Shown here in pieces: positions 14,411 through 22,904 of a DNA stretch of 64,000 nt. A model generated the notes under the pieces. That model saw only the letters and a program-made list of their open reading frames with translations, did no database searches and was not told where the DNA came from. Origin of the DNA: Candidatus Mediterraneibacter surreyensis. Its GTDB lineage: Bacteria; Bacillota; Clostridia; Lachnospirales; Lachnospiraceae. Position 1 is the stretch's first letter; every line of letters starts with the position of its first letter. Location: contig DWYB01000079.1 of assembly GCA_019118885.1 (NCBI GenBank), positions 48,947 to 112,946 of the forward strand, written 5' to 3'. A program made the position numbers and the translations under genes.

Positions 14411-15733
14411 ATGAAAAAGAAAAGATTACTGGCTGTTTTAATGGCGGCAGCAATGACATTCTCCCTTGCGGCATGCGGATCGGGCGGCTCAGGCAATGCT
14501 TCGGGAGAAGGTGAATCAGAAAGCGGAGGAACACAGACAATTACTATGCTGGTGCAGCAATCCAGAAATTTCGATGGCTTGCAGGAGATGATTAAAAAGC
14601 TGGAAGAAGATGAAAATATTGTTATTGATGTTCAGGTTGTTCCGGATGATGAAGCTTTGAATATGATTAAGATGAAATTAAATTCCGGAGAATGCCCTGA
14701 TTTGATCGATTATAATGTTCCGGCCATCTATGACATTGTGGATCCGGCTGAAAATTTTGCTGATATGTCGGATGAAGAATGGGTAAGCAAACTGAAAATT
14801 CCGGAGAACGTGACAGCAGATGACGGCAAGATTTACGGCTTTCCATTCCTTTCTGTTCCAGGAGTGCACGGGTTCATTTACAATAAAGATGTTTTTGAAC
14901 AGTGCGGCATTACAGAAGAACCTGCTACATGGGAAGAATTTCTTGATGTATGCCAGACAATTAAGGACAATGGAATAACTCCTATTCATATGCCAAAAGA
15001 TTCATGGGTTCCGCAGGTTCTTATGACGGATAATTTTGCCAAAGCGCTTGGCAAAGACGCTACGGAAGAGTTCAGCGAAAAGATCATGACTAATGAAACG
15101 AAATGGACGGATGTACCGGAGTTCGCAGAAGTAATTGATCAGTATCTTGATTTGTACAAAAAGGGCTTTATTAATGATAACTTTGCCTCAGCAACTTATG
15201 ATGATTCTATTCTTGCGGTAGCAGAGGGAACGGCAGCCATGCATTTCAATGGAGACTTCTTTGCAGCATCGGTATTAGAAGCTAATCCGGACGCCAATAT
15301 CGGTATGTTTGCGATGTCAATGACAGACGGAGTGGATGTAATGACAGAAAATATGTCCTCAGCGGGATTTGTGGCATATAAGAATTCCGAGAACCTTGAT
15401 ACGGTGAAAAAGGTTCTGAATTTGTGGGCTACACCTGAGTATGCTAATCTGTATTTTGCAGATCGCCCGGCATTCCCGGCGTTTGAGGACGTCGATGGCG
15501 GACCGGTACCGGAATATCTGCAGGAAGTAAATGAAAAGTTTATTGAGCCAGGAAAAGTAATTCCGGAGTTTAACTATTATGTAATGGATCTGAATGCACT
15601 GTTTGAGAGTACATTATATGTGTATTATGTAGATGCGCCTGCCAAGGGAGATATGGACGGAGCTCAAATAATGGAAAAATTCCAGGGTGATTTCGAGCAG
15701 TATATGAAAGATCAGGGAGCTGAAGGATTCTAA
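14411..15733 (+). CDS. Sugar ABC transporter substrate-binding lipoprotein (family 1)
   Basis: 440 residues. Signal peptide with lipobox 'FSLAAC' (lipidated Cys22) followed by a G/S/E-rich linker, then an extracellular solute-binding fold: 'QTITMLVQQSRNFDGLQEMI', 'FPFLSVPGVHGFIYNKDVFE', 'EPATWEEFLDVCQTIKDNGI'. This is a carbohydrate (CUT1-type) binder held at the outer membrane face and serving the two permeases downstream. No ATPase gene is present; CUT1 systems often share a common MsmK-type ATPase. The frame is intact, unlike several neighbours. Exact substrate is unknown; the linked GH20 gene suggests amino-sugar glycans. Confidence 0.9.
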   Translation: MKKKRLLAVLMAAAMTFSLAACGSGGSGNASGEGESESGGTQTITMLVQQSRNFDGLQEMIKKLEEDENIVIDVQVVPDDEALNMIKMKLNSGECPDLIDYNVPAIYDIVDPAENFADMSDEEWVSKLKIPENVTADDGKIYGFPFLSVPGVHGFIYNKDVFEQCGITEEPATWEEFLDVCQTIKDNGITPIHMPKDSWVPQVLMTDNFAKALGKDATEEFSEKIMTNETKWTDVPEFAEVIDQYLDLYKKGFINDNFASATYDDSILAVAEGTAAMHFNGDFFAASVLEANPDANIGMFAMSMTDGVDVMTENMSSAGFVAYKNSENLDTVKKVLNLWATPEYANLYFADRPAFPAFEDVDGGPVPEYLQEVNEKFIEPGKVIPEFNYYVMDLNALFESTLYVYYVDAPAKGDMDGAQIMEKFQGDFEQYMKDQGAEGF

Positions 15734-15748
15734 TTTTTCATAACACAG

Positions 15749-15772
15749 GGGCTGTCATCTGACAGCCCTTTT
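15749..15772 (+). terminator. Attenuating hairpin between binding protein and permease genes
   Basis: GGGCTGTCA (15749-15757) pairs with TGACAGCCC (15760-15768), followed by TTTTCTTT. Such partial terminators raise the binding protein above the permeases. Confidence 0.75.
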
Positions 15773-15805
15773 CTTTACAGAAGAATAAATAGTTAGAAGA
15801 ATGGG

Positions 15806-16696
15806 GTGGTTATTATTAATAAGAAACAGCTTTCAAAAATATATCCGATGTGGCTGGGGATTCCGGCGGGATTGGTGTATACTGTCTTTTTTATTGTTCC
15901 TATCGTAACAGCATTGTTTTATTCTTTTACAGACTGGAATATGGATCGCTTTGACAGTCCAAAATGGGTCGGAATGGCAAACATTATTAATCTGTTTCAA
16001 GATGAGATATTTCTGCGATCTTTATGGAATACCGTTTTATTTGCTTTTAGTACAACTATATTAAAAACTGTTGTCGGGTTGATCCTTGCATTACTTGTTG
16101 TCAGAAAATTTAAGGGAAATAGTATATTCCGTACGTTATTTTATCTTCCATGCATACTCAGCTGTATGATTGTCGGGCTGCTTTTTACAGGTATACTCAA
16201 ACAGGACGGCCTGATCAACAATTTTTTGATAGCGATAGGGCAGGCTGATCTTGCCAGAGACTGGCTGGGAAGTTACGGAACGGCCATGTTCTGGATTATT
16301 ATTATTGAAGTATGGATGTGGGCCGGATTTACAATGTTTTTGTTTATATCAGGACTGCAGGCTATTCCGCGGGAATACTATGAAAGCGCCGAAATAGATG
16401 GAGCGTCATCTTGGAATAGATTTACCAAAATAACATTACCGCTTCTGGCTCCGTCTTTCACTGTGGTTGTTACATTTAATATTACCGGCGGCTTAAAGGT
16501 ATTCGATCTTGTGTACTCTTTAACAGGCGGCGGTCCTGGATTTGACACGCAGGTATTAAGCACATATACCTATCGGGCATTTGGAATGGGGCTGCTCGGA
16601 AAATCGAGTGCAAGTGCGTTGATACTATCGATATTTATTGTCGGGGTAACCTTTGCGTTAAATAAATTTCTCCGTTCAAGGGAGGTGGATGTCTGA
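15806..16696 (+). CDS. Sugar ABC transporter permease 1 (MalF-type)
   Basis: 296 residues, GTG start. Six hydrophobic segments, beginning 'GIPAGLVYTVFFIVPIVTAL'. The cytoplasmic EAA loop is present: 'EYYESAEIDGASSWNRFTKI' followed by 'TLPLLAP'. It forms half of the membrane channel with the next gene. Its stop overlaps the expected start of permease 2 (TGATG). A weak AGAAG site precedes the GTG. Confidence 0.9.
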   Translation: MVIINKKQLSKIYPMWLGIPAGLVYTVFFIVPIVTALFYSFTDWNMDRFDSPKWVGMANIINLFQDEIFLRSLWNTVLFAFSTTILKTVVGLILALLVVRKFKGNSIFRTLFYLPCILSCMIVGLLFTGILKQDGLINNFLIAIGQADLARDWLGSYGTAMFWIIIIEVWMWAGFTMFLFISGLQAIPREYYESAEIDGASSWNRFTKITLPLLAPSFTVVVTFNITGGLKVFDLVYSLTGGGPGFDTQVLSTYTYRAFGMGLLGKSSASALILSIFIVGVTFALNKFLRSREVDV

Positions 16697-16737
16697 TGAA
16701 AATAACATGAAAAAAAATCGGCACTATTATTACAGTA

Positions 16738-17523
16738 TTGATTCTGTTAATGATTTCAATTGTGTATATTGTTCCTATATTGATGATGGTATTGGGGTCA
16801 TTTAAAACACAAGGTGAAGCGCTCCGTATGGATCTTACACTTCCCGCCCAGCTTCAGTTTGAAAACTATCAGCATGTAATTGAAACAGGAGGTATTCTCA
16901 GAGGGTATACCAACAACCTTATTATCACGGTCTCAGCAGTAGCTATTATTATAATTTTCGGTTCTATGACAGGAATTATTATCTCGAGAAGAGGGGACAG
17001 AAAAGGACGGGGGCTATACTATTATTTTGTTTTTGGCCTTACGGCTACCATGCAGATTGTGACCACATATGCATTGGTCTTGAAATTGGGATTATATGGT
17101 ACATACATCAGCGTGATCTTTGTATTGGCGGCGATCAATCTGCCTTTTGCGGTAATAACCTTTTCCAGTTATGTAAAAGGGATTCCCAGAGAAATCGATG
17201 AAGCGGCAATTATGGATGGATGTAACTCGTTTCAACTTATTTTTAAGGTGCTGCTTCCGATTATGAAGCCTATTACAATAACAAATTTAATTATTGCCGC
17301 CATTGGTATCTGGAACAATTTTCAGGTTCCGCTTTATCTTATGAGCAGTTCCGAGAGAACGACGATACCAATGATGATATTTAATTTCTATGGCCTGTAC
17401 TCCAGAGACTGGAATTATGTATTTGCAGCTCTTGTGATAACTGTACTGCCAGTTGTGATCTTATATTTGTGCCTGCAGAAACATATTGTCGAGGGAATGA
17501 CATCAGGAGCGGTAAAAGGGTAG
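16738..17523 (+). CDS. Sugar ABC transporter permease 2 (MalG-type), original start disrupted
   Basis: The frame from 16738 (TTG) gives 261 residues with membrane segments and an intact EAA loop ('EIDEAAIMDGCNSFQLIFKV', 'LLPIMKP'). The natural start is almost certainly ATG 16696, which has GGAGGTGG upstream and overlaps the permease 1 stop, but its frame reads M-K-I-T and then TGA at 16708-16710 before continuing 'KKIGTIITVLILLM'. The remaining TTG has no ribosome site and loses part of the first membrane segment. The gene may be silent or made at low level by reinitiation. Confidence 0.75.
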   Translation: MILLMISIVYIVPILMMVLGSFKTQGEALRMDLTLPAQLQFENYQHVIETGGILRGYTNNLIITVSAVAIIIIFGSMTGIIISRRGDRKGRGLYYYFVFGLTATMQIVTTYALVLKLGLYGTYISVIFVLAAINLPFAVITFSSYVKGIPREIDEAAIMDGCNSFQLIFKVLLPIMKPITITNLIIAAIGIWNNFQVPLYLMSSSERTTIPMMIFNFYGLYSRDWNYVFAALVITVLPVVILYLCLQKHIVEGMTSGAVKG

Positions 17524-17577
17524 CAAAACTTTTTATTTTCATAATGATAATGTATGATATAAGCGGAGGGATAAAAC

Positions 17578-18434
17578 ATGAAAAAGATAAAATATCAGAC
17601 AAAATTCCTTTTATATCATACAGGGATCATGGTGCTTCTTATCGTTGCTATCGTCAGTTGGGTGTATCGAATTGTAGTTAATGAGATGCGCAGCAGAGAA
17701 AACAGCGATTTTAGCATTATAACAGAGAAAACGGCGACCCAGCTTGATACGCTTTATTACGAAATGGACAGAACAGCATTACAGATTGCGGCAAATCCGG
17801 AAGTTGTAGAATGTTTTCAGACATTGCCGCGACAAGAAGAAGGAAATTATTTTACTGATCATCCTATAGAAAAGAATAAGATGAAAAAACTTCTGGAATC
17901 TTATAATTTTAAAAGTGACGGACATGCGAGGATTTGTCTGTACAACATGTACGATGACTTTGTGTGTACAGCAAATCGCGCGGTTACGGATGCCGGGATC
18001 ACATATTTTTTTCAAAGTGAAGATTATGCGGAAGTTGAGAAACACTTTTCGGAAGAGGATACGTATATATATTACAGACAGCCGACGTCAGATATTTTAG
18101 CGTATGGAGAACCCGTTGAATCGCAATATTTTTCCATAGTGCGGGAAATAAAGGATTATTTTGCATCCAGTTCCAGCTGGGGATATATAATGGAAATGGA
18201 TTTTCAGACGAATTTCTCCAGGAATTTGAGAAGAATAAAATTACATGGTATGAGGGAGATGTCAGAGATGTGCTAGAAAATCTTTCTATAGGCGGATTGT
18301 GTATTCCTAATATTTATACACGGATGAAAATTGATTATGGCGAAGAATTCTGTTTCAGAATATTTAATGACAATGGTGCAGTAATAATACTTGGGGGCGG
18401 AATAGATGATAAAAGTTCTGGTGGCAGAAGATGA
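17578..18434 (+). pseudogene. YesM-type sensor histidine kinase, core deleted
   Basis: The N-terminal frame (17578-18276) gives a membrane segment ('GIMVLLIVAIVSWVYRIVV') and an extracellular sensor domain of about 200 residues. At about 18205 the homology jumps: another frame (from ~18210 to TGA 18432) reads 'EFLQEFEKNKITWYEGDVR', 'GGLCIPNIYTRMKIDYGEEF', the far end of a YesM-type ATPase domain. The second membrane segment, HAMP, His-box and most of the ATP site are missing, and the junction is out of frame. The remnant end still overlaps the response-regulator start, as in intact yesM-yesN pairs. Not a working kinase. Confidence 0.85.
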
Positions 18435-19892
18435 GAAACCTCTGTTGAGAGGCATAAAAATGTTAGTTGAGGAGATAGATTCGCATTTTACTGTAGTAAA
18501 ATGCGCGGTAAACGGAAAAGAAGCGATAGAATATTTGTCAGCTAATCGTGTGGATGTCGTATTTACCGATATCAATATGCCGATAGTGGACGGGTTAGAA
18601 CTCATGAAATATCTGTCTGCTGAGCATCCGGAAACAATCGTAGTTGTGATCAGCGGATACAATGACTTTGAATATGCGCAGAAAGCCATCCGATTTGGTG
18701 TAAAAGAATACCTGCTTAAACCAATCGTAAAAGAGGAGCTGGCAGCTATTTTAAAACGCATTGAGGAAAGTTTTGAAAGCAGTAAGCTGAATCTGGAGAT
18801 GAATCGGCTGCAAAATGCAGTTTATCATGTGAAACAGGAGAATATACAGGAAGAAAAAGTACAAATCGCGTATGCCTGTGCCGGACCATTTATTAAAGAG
18901 GGGTTGAAGAGAGCATTGAAGAGTGTGATTTTTGGAAAGGAGCCGATGTTGAACGGATTGCTTCTGATATGCTTCCCGGAGATCTGCATATATATTGTTT
19001 TGAAAAAAATCAGGCAAATGAACGTATTATGCTGCTTGTCATGAAGAATGAAATTAATATGCAGGATTTTTCAAGAAAATTTGTTGCAGCTATGGAAGCG
19101 AAAAATATTCCGGTAACAGTTGCGTATAATCAGGCGCGCATCGGACTGAAAGAGATTTCAGCCGTAAGCCGGATACTCAGAAGATGCATACAGAAAAATA
19201 TCATTGTGGGCAAAGGAAGTTTTTCGTGTATGCAGGATGATGAGAAGAAAAAGGATACAAGCAACCTGTCTTTATCAAACTTTGGAATAACAGGAAAAAG
19301 CGCGGAACTGGCATTAAAACAATTCGATTCTTTTATGAAAGACGGAACAGTGCGGCAGGAAGAGTGTCGGAAATGGCTGTCAACTCTGCTCTGCTATTTC
19401 ATGCCGGAATTCAAAGATGAAGAGAATAACAGTCAATTCGAAGAGATGATTGCAAATTTGTTTCTTTATTCAGCAAATACAAGTGAACTGAGTCAAAATC
19501 TAAGGCGGATGCTGGATGAAAAAAATATATACAAAAGGGAAAATACAACAGCGGACATTATGGAAGAAATGGAGAATTATATCAAAAAGCATATGACGGA
19601 AGCTGTTACAGCAGCTGAATTGGCGGAAAGGTTCGGATTGGTTGCTCCATATCTGAGTAAATTGTTTAAAGAATACAGCGGATATACTCCTCCACAATAT
19701 CTTCAGAAAATACGGCTTGATCAGGCAAAAAAATTGTTGGAATCGGAGCAGAATTATCTGGCCAAAGATGTTGCGGAAATGGTGGGGTATCCTAATCCTT
19801 TATATTTTTCAAAAGTTTTCAAAAAGAATATCGGTATCTATCCTTCGGAATATAGAAAAAAATACAGGGAGGGGAGCGGAGAAAGCAAATGA
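18406..19892 (+). pseudogene. YesN/AraC-type response regulator, frameshifted
   Basis: Frame 1 (18406-19044) begins as a receiver domain: 'MIKVLVAEDEKPLLRGIKML', 'VVFTDINMPIVDGLELMKYL' (phospho-Asp), 'EYLLKPIVKEEL'. Homology then passes to another frame at about 18895-18905, in the run TTAAAGAGGGGTT; there it reads 'RGVEESIEECDFWKGADVER' and continues to a complete AraC domain near the end ('AAELAERFGLVAPYLSKLF', 'VAEMVGYPNPLYFSKVFK'). One added base in the A or G run would restore a single ~500-residue protein. Its stop overlaps the GH20 start. A real mutation or a sequence error are both possible. Confidence 0.85.
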
Positions 19893-21397
19893 GATTCGAT
19901 CTAAGCGGAATTGATCAGACAATGGCGGATTCAGCGGCTGAATTTTTGAATCAGTCAGGATATGCAACGGAGACAGGCGGCATTTGCATTGAATGGAAAT
20001 GCGATCCTTTGGCAGAACGGCTGAGGGTTGAATATAAGGACGGTACTCTGCTGCTCTATGGCAGAGAAAGGGTTCATTTTTACAGGGGACTGACATTATT
20101 TTTATCAGAACTTATAGAATATGGAGATAATTGTGCGGACTTAAAAAAAGAAGAACAGATTTCTTTTCGTGAGAGCGGGGTAATGCTTGACTGCTCAAGA
20201 AATGGAGCTGCTAATATCCGGTTTTTAAAGAGGATGATCCGCTTTTGTGCATCCTGTGGCTTGAACCAGTTATATCTGTATATGGAAGATATGTATGAAG
20301 TGCCGGATTATCCGTATTTTGGAGCCTGGCGCGGTAGATTTAAGCATGACGAACTTGAAGAAATCGACAGATATGGACAAAAATTTGGCTTAGAAGTTAT
20401 TCCGGCAATACAGACTCTGGCTCATATGCATACTTATCTGCGCTGGCCGGCGGCGCAGGACTTAAAGGATACCGACGACATTTTAATGGTTGGAAGTCCT
20501 AAAACATATGCTTTTGTAGAGGCTTTGATCAGGAATGTCTCCGGCTGCTTTTCGACCAAAAAAATTCATGTGGGAATGGATGAAGCAGATTTCCTTGGAC
20601 TTGGAAAATATTTGCGCGTACACGGATATGAAGACAGATATCAGATCATGACAAAACATTTAAAAACAGTATGCAGCATCTGTAAAGAACTTAGTCTGGA
20701 GCCCATGATTTGGAGCGATATGTTTTTTCGGCTGAAATCCCCCACAGGAGATTATTACGACTTATCTGAAGAAACAACCTTTGACGAAATCTTTGCATTG
20801 CCAGAGGGGGTAGAACTTGTATATTGGGATTACTATCATCATGATCAGAGTGACTATGAAAAAAATATACGTCTTCACCATAAAATCACAGATCAGCTCA
20901 GATTTGCGGCAGGCGGGTGGACATGGAACGGAATATCTCCCAATTACAGCAAAGCTGAGAAGACAATAGCGGAAGGGATTATGGCATGCAGAAAGCAAGG
21001 AGTTGATAAGGCGTTCTGTACATTTTGGTTCGATAACGGTGCAGAAACGCCTATGCAGACTGCCTGGTATCCGATAGCTTATTTTGCACAGCAGTGTTAT
21101 AGTGAATGTGCGGAAAAAGCGGAAATGCTTAGGAAAATGCGTGAGGAAATATGGTTTTATGAATGCCGGCCATTTGGTTTTGAAGTGCTGGATATAAGAT
21201 TTGGCGCAATATCAATTCGACTGCGCAGTGCACAGAAACGTATGGAAGCCTGGAGCGCCGGATATATTGAGCATATCGAAGAACTGGAGGAGCCCAGGCT
21301 TTTATATACGGAGGACAAAAACAATCCCGGACACAGACAATGTGCCGCCGGTTTTTGGGAAAATATTGTGAGCGCGGGAAATGTATCGGGAATATAA
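19889..21397 (+). CDS. GH20 beta-hexosaminidase-like enzyme, apparently shortened internally
   Basis: 502 residues. Barrel marks are clear: 'SGVMLDCSRNGAANIRFLKR', 'GLNQLYLYMEDMYEVPDYPY', 'KKIHVGMDEADFLGLGKYL' with the GH20 catalytic D-E pair, and 'VELVYWDYYHHDQSDYEK'. After 'QQCYSECAEKAEMLRK' it passes directly to the family's last segment ('FGFEVLDIRFGAISIRL', 'IEHIEELEEPRLLY'). From memory of this intracellular group, 620-650 residues are usual with a helical domain between these points, so about 120 residues seem missing in frame. Predicted to release terminal (acetyl)hexosamine from imported oligosaccharides. Start overlaps the regulator stop. Confidence 0.8.
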   Translation: MRFDLSGIDQTMADSAAEFLNQSGYATETGGICIEWKCDPLAERLRVEYKDGTLLLYGRERVHFYRGLTLFLSELIEYGDNCADLKKEEQISFRESGVMLDCSRNGAANIRFLKRMIRFCASCGLNQLYLYMEDMYEVPDYPYFGAWRGRFKHDELEEIDRYGQKFGLEVIPAIQTLAHMHTYLRWPAAQDLKDTDDILMVGSPKTYAFVEALIRNVSGCFSTKKIHVGMDEADFLGLGKYLRVHGYEDRYQIMTKHLKTVCSICKELSLEPMIWSDMFFRLKSPTGDYYDLSEETTFDEIFALPEGVELVYWDYYHHDQSDYEKNIRLHHKITDQLRFAAGGWTWNGISPNYSKAEKTIAEGIMACRKQGVDKAFCTFWFDNGAETPMQTAWYPIAYFAQQCYSECAEKAEMLRKMREEIWFYECRPFGFEVLDIRFGAISIRLRSAQKRMEAWSAGYIEHIEELEEPRLLYTEDKNNPGHRQCAAGFWENIVSAGNVSGI

Positions 21398-21436
21398 AGA
21401 AATGTTTGTAATATAGACAAGGAGAATCGGTAATCA

Positions 21437-22000
21437 ATGAAACAGTCACAGATCACATATTGGTGTCATTCTATCATAAGATCTCAGATCCCTGAAGGAG
21501 GCGTGTATGTTGATGCGACAATGGGAAATGGTCACGACACGCTGTTCCTGTGTGAGATGGCAGGCGAAAATGGAAGTGTGTGGGCTTTTGATATTCAGAA
21601 TCAGGCGTTAGAGTCCACGAGAACTTTATTATCACAGCACGGATATGAGAGAAATGTGCATTTGATAAAAGACGGGCATGAAAATATGGACCGTTACGTA
21701 AAAGAACAGACAGCGGACGCCATATGTTTTAACTTCGGGTATCTTCCCGGCGGAGATCACAGCATTGCGACACAGGCGCAGACCAGCGTGACTGCAATTG
21801 AGAAGGGTTTGAAAATACTGAAAAGCGGAGGGATGATGAGTCTGTGCATCTACAGCGGGGGTGATACGGGATTTGAAGAAAAGGACCGTATATTGCAGTA
21901 TATTAAAGAGCTGCCTTCCGCGATGTATACTGTCATAGTAAATGAGTATTACAATCGGGGAAATCATCCCCCGCTGCCTGTATTTATTTTTAAGAAATGA
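21437..22000 (+). CDS. mnmM: SAM-dependent methyltransferase, MnmM (YtqB)-like
   Basis: 187 residues. 'YVDATMGNGHDTLFLCEMAG' is the SAM-binding motif I with its preceding strand, and 'ICFNFGYLPGGDHSIATQA' plus 'YYNRGNHPPLPVFIFKK' are the characteristic YtqB/MnmM signatures. In Bacillus this protein completes the mnm5 group at the tRNA wobble uridine. The ribosome binding site AAGGAG lies 12 bases before ATG. It stands alone downstream of the sugar locus and converges with the next gene. Confidence 0.8.
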   Translation: MKQSQITYWCHSIIRSQIPEGGVYVDATMGNGHDTLFLCEMAGENGSVWAFDIQNQALESTRTLLSQHGYERNVHLIKDGHENMDRYVKEQTADAICFNFGYLPGGDHSIATQAQTSVTAIEKGLKILKSGGMMSLCIYSGGDTGFEEKDRILQYIKELPSAMYTVIVNEYYNRGNHPPLPVFIFKK

Positions 22001-22009
22001 GAGATGCTT

Positions 22010-22774
22010 TTACATATGAGTATTAAAATCCTCTGAGTCTTTCCGGCCGGCCCTCTTTGCAATGACGATCCCGGCAACGATCACGACGACACAGATCACG
22101 GCGAAGATTGCGGCCACTTTCAGAAGCGTGTTATTCCCGCTGCTCTCAATATGCATGATATTATCCGCGGTTTCTTCAAATGTCTGTCCGATGAATTCTG
22201 CGATGCTAAGATCCAGATTGTTATAGTTCATGTCAAAATAGCTCCAGAATATCGTTTCGGCTTCGGCGTCCATGATGGAATACGCGGCGGAGCCGTAATA
22301 GATGTAAAACATGCCGTCCATATCTTCCGAATCATTTTCACATGCAAAGTAGGCCAGAATCATATGTCCGTTATCTGAAAAAGTATCCTTATAGACCTGA
22401 GCTAAGTAGTCTTCAGCTTCAGTTTCGCTCCAATTGCCGTTCGGCCATATGGATTCATCATATCGCAGCAGCATAACGTAGGGCTGTATGCCGGTCTGCG
22501 AATAGAAGTATTTCAGCCCGTCTGTCAGATCCGTATCGTGATCAATATATCCAAGTTCATCCAGATACCAGCTCCCATAGGTAACTGTTCCTGTGACGGC
22601 CGTTCGCTCTGTACGTGATACGGCTATCTCTGTGTCACTCTGCGAACCGTTCCGATTAGGGATCATAACGCTTGCAATGGCGAAAATCACAATGATCAGG
22701 AGAATGAAAACAGAACATCCGGAACAGCCGCCGGAGTGTCCGCCTCCTCCGTGTGAACCGCCGCCTCTGCCCAT
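22010..22774 (-). CDS. Membrane protein with TPM-like extracytoplasmic domain
   Basis: 254 residues. The N-terminus is a short G/H/C-rich stretch ('MGRGGGSHGGGGHSGGCSGC') followed by membrane segment 'VFILLIIVIFAIASVMI'. The middle (about 75-190) resembles TPM-domain proteins: 'DLTDGLKYFYSQTGIQPYVM', 'YKDTFSDNGHMILAYF'. A second membrane segment 'VAAIFAVICVVVIVAGIVIA' and a basic tail end it. TPM domains are found in membrane-associated stress or repair proteins; substrate unknown. The His/Cys-rich start could bind metal. Confidence 0.65.
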   Translation of the reverse strand: MGRGGGSHGGGGHSGGCSGCSVFILLIIVIFAIASVMIPNRNGSQSDTEIAVSRTERTAVTGTVTYGSWYLDELGYIDHDTDLTDGLKYFYSQTGIQPYVMLLRYDESIWPNGNWSETEAEDYLAQVYKDTFSDNGHMILAYFACENDSEDMDGMFYIYYGSAAYSIMDAEAETIFWSYFDMNYNNLDLSIAEFIGQTFEETADNIMHIESSGNNTLLKVAAIFAVICVVVIVAGIVIAKRAGRKDSEDFNTHM

Positions 22775-22904
22775 AATACGATTCCCCTTTCTACTTTTCT
22801 TAAAAATGACAGTAACAGTTCAGCCGCGGAACTGTTACGAATGATATACTCATTATAAAACAATCCTGTTGAGAAAACAAAGAAAATCGTCTATACTTTT
22901 TTAT

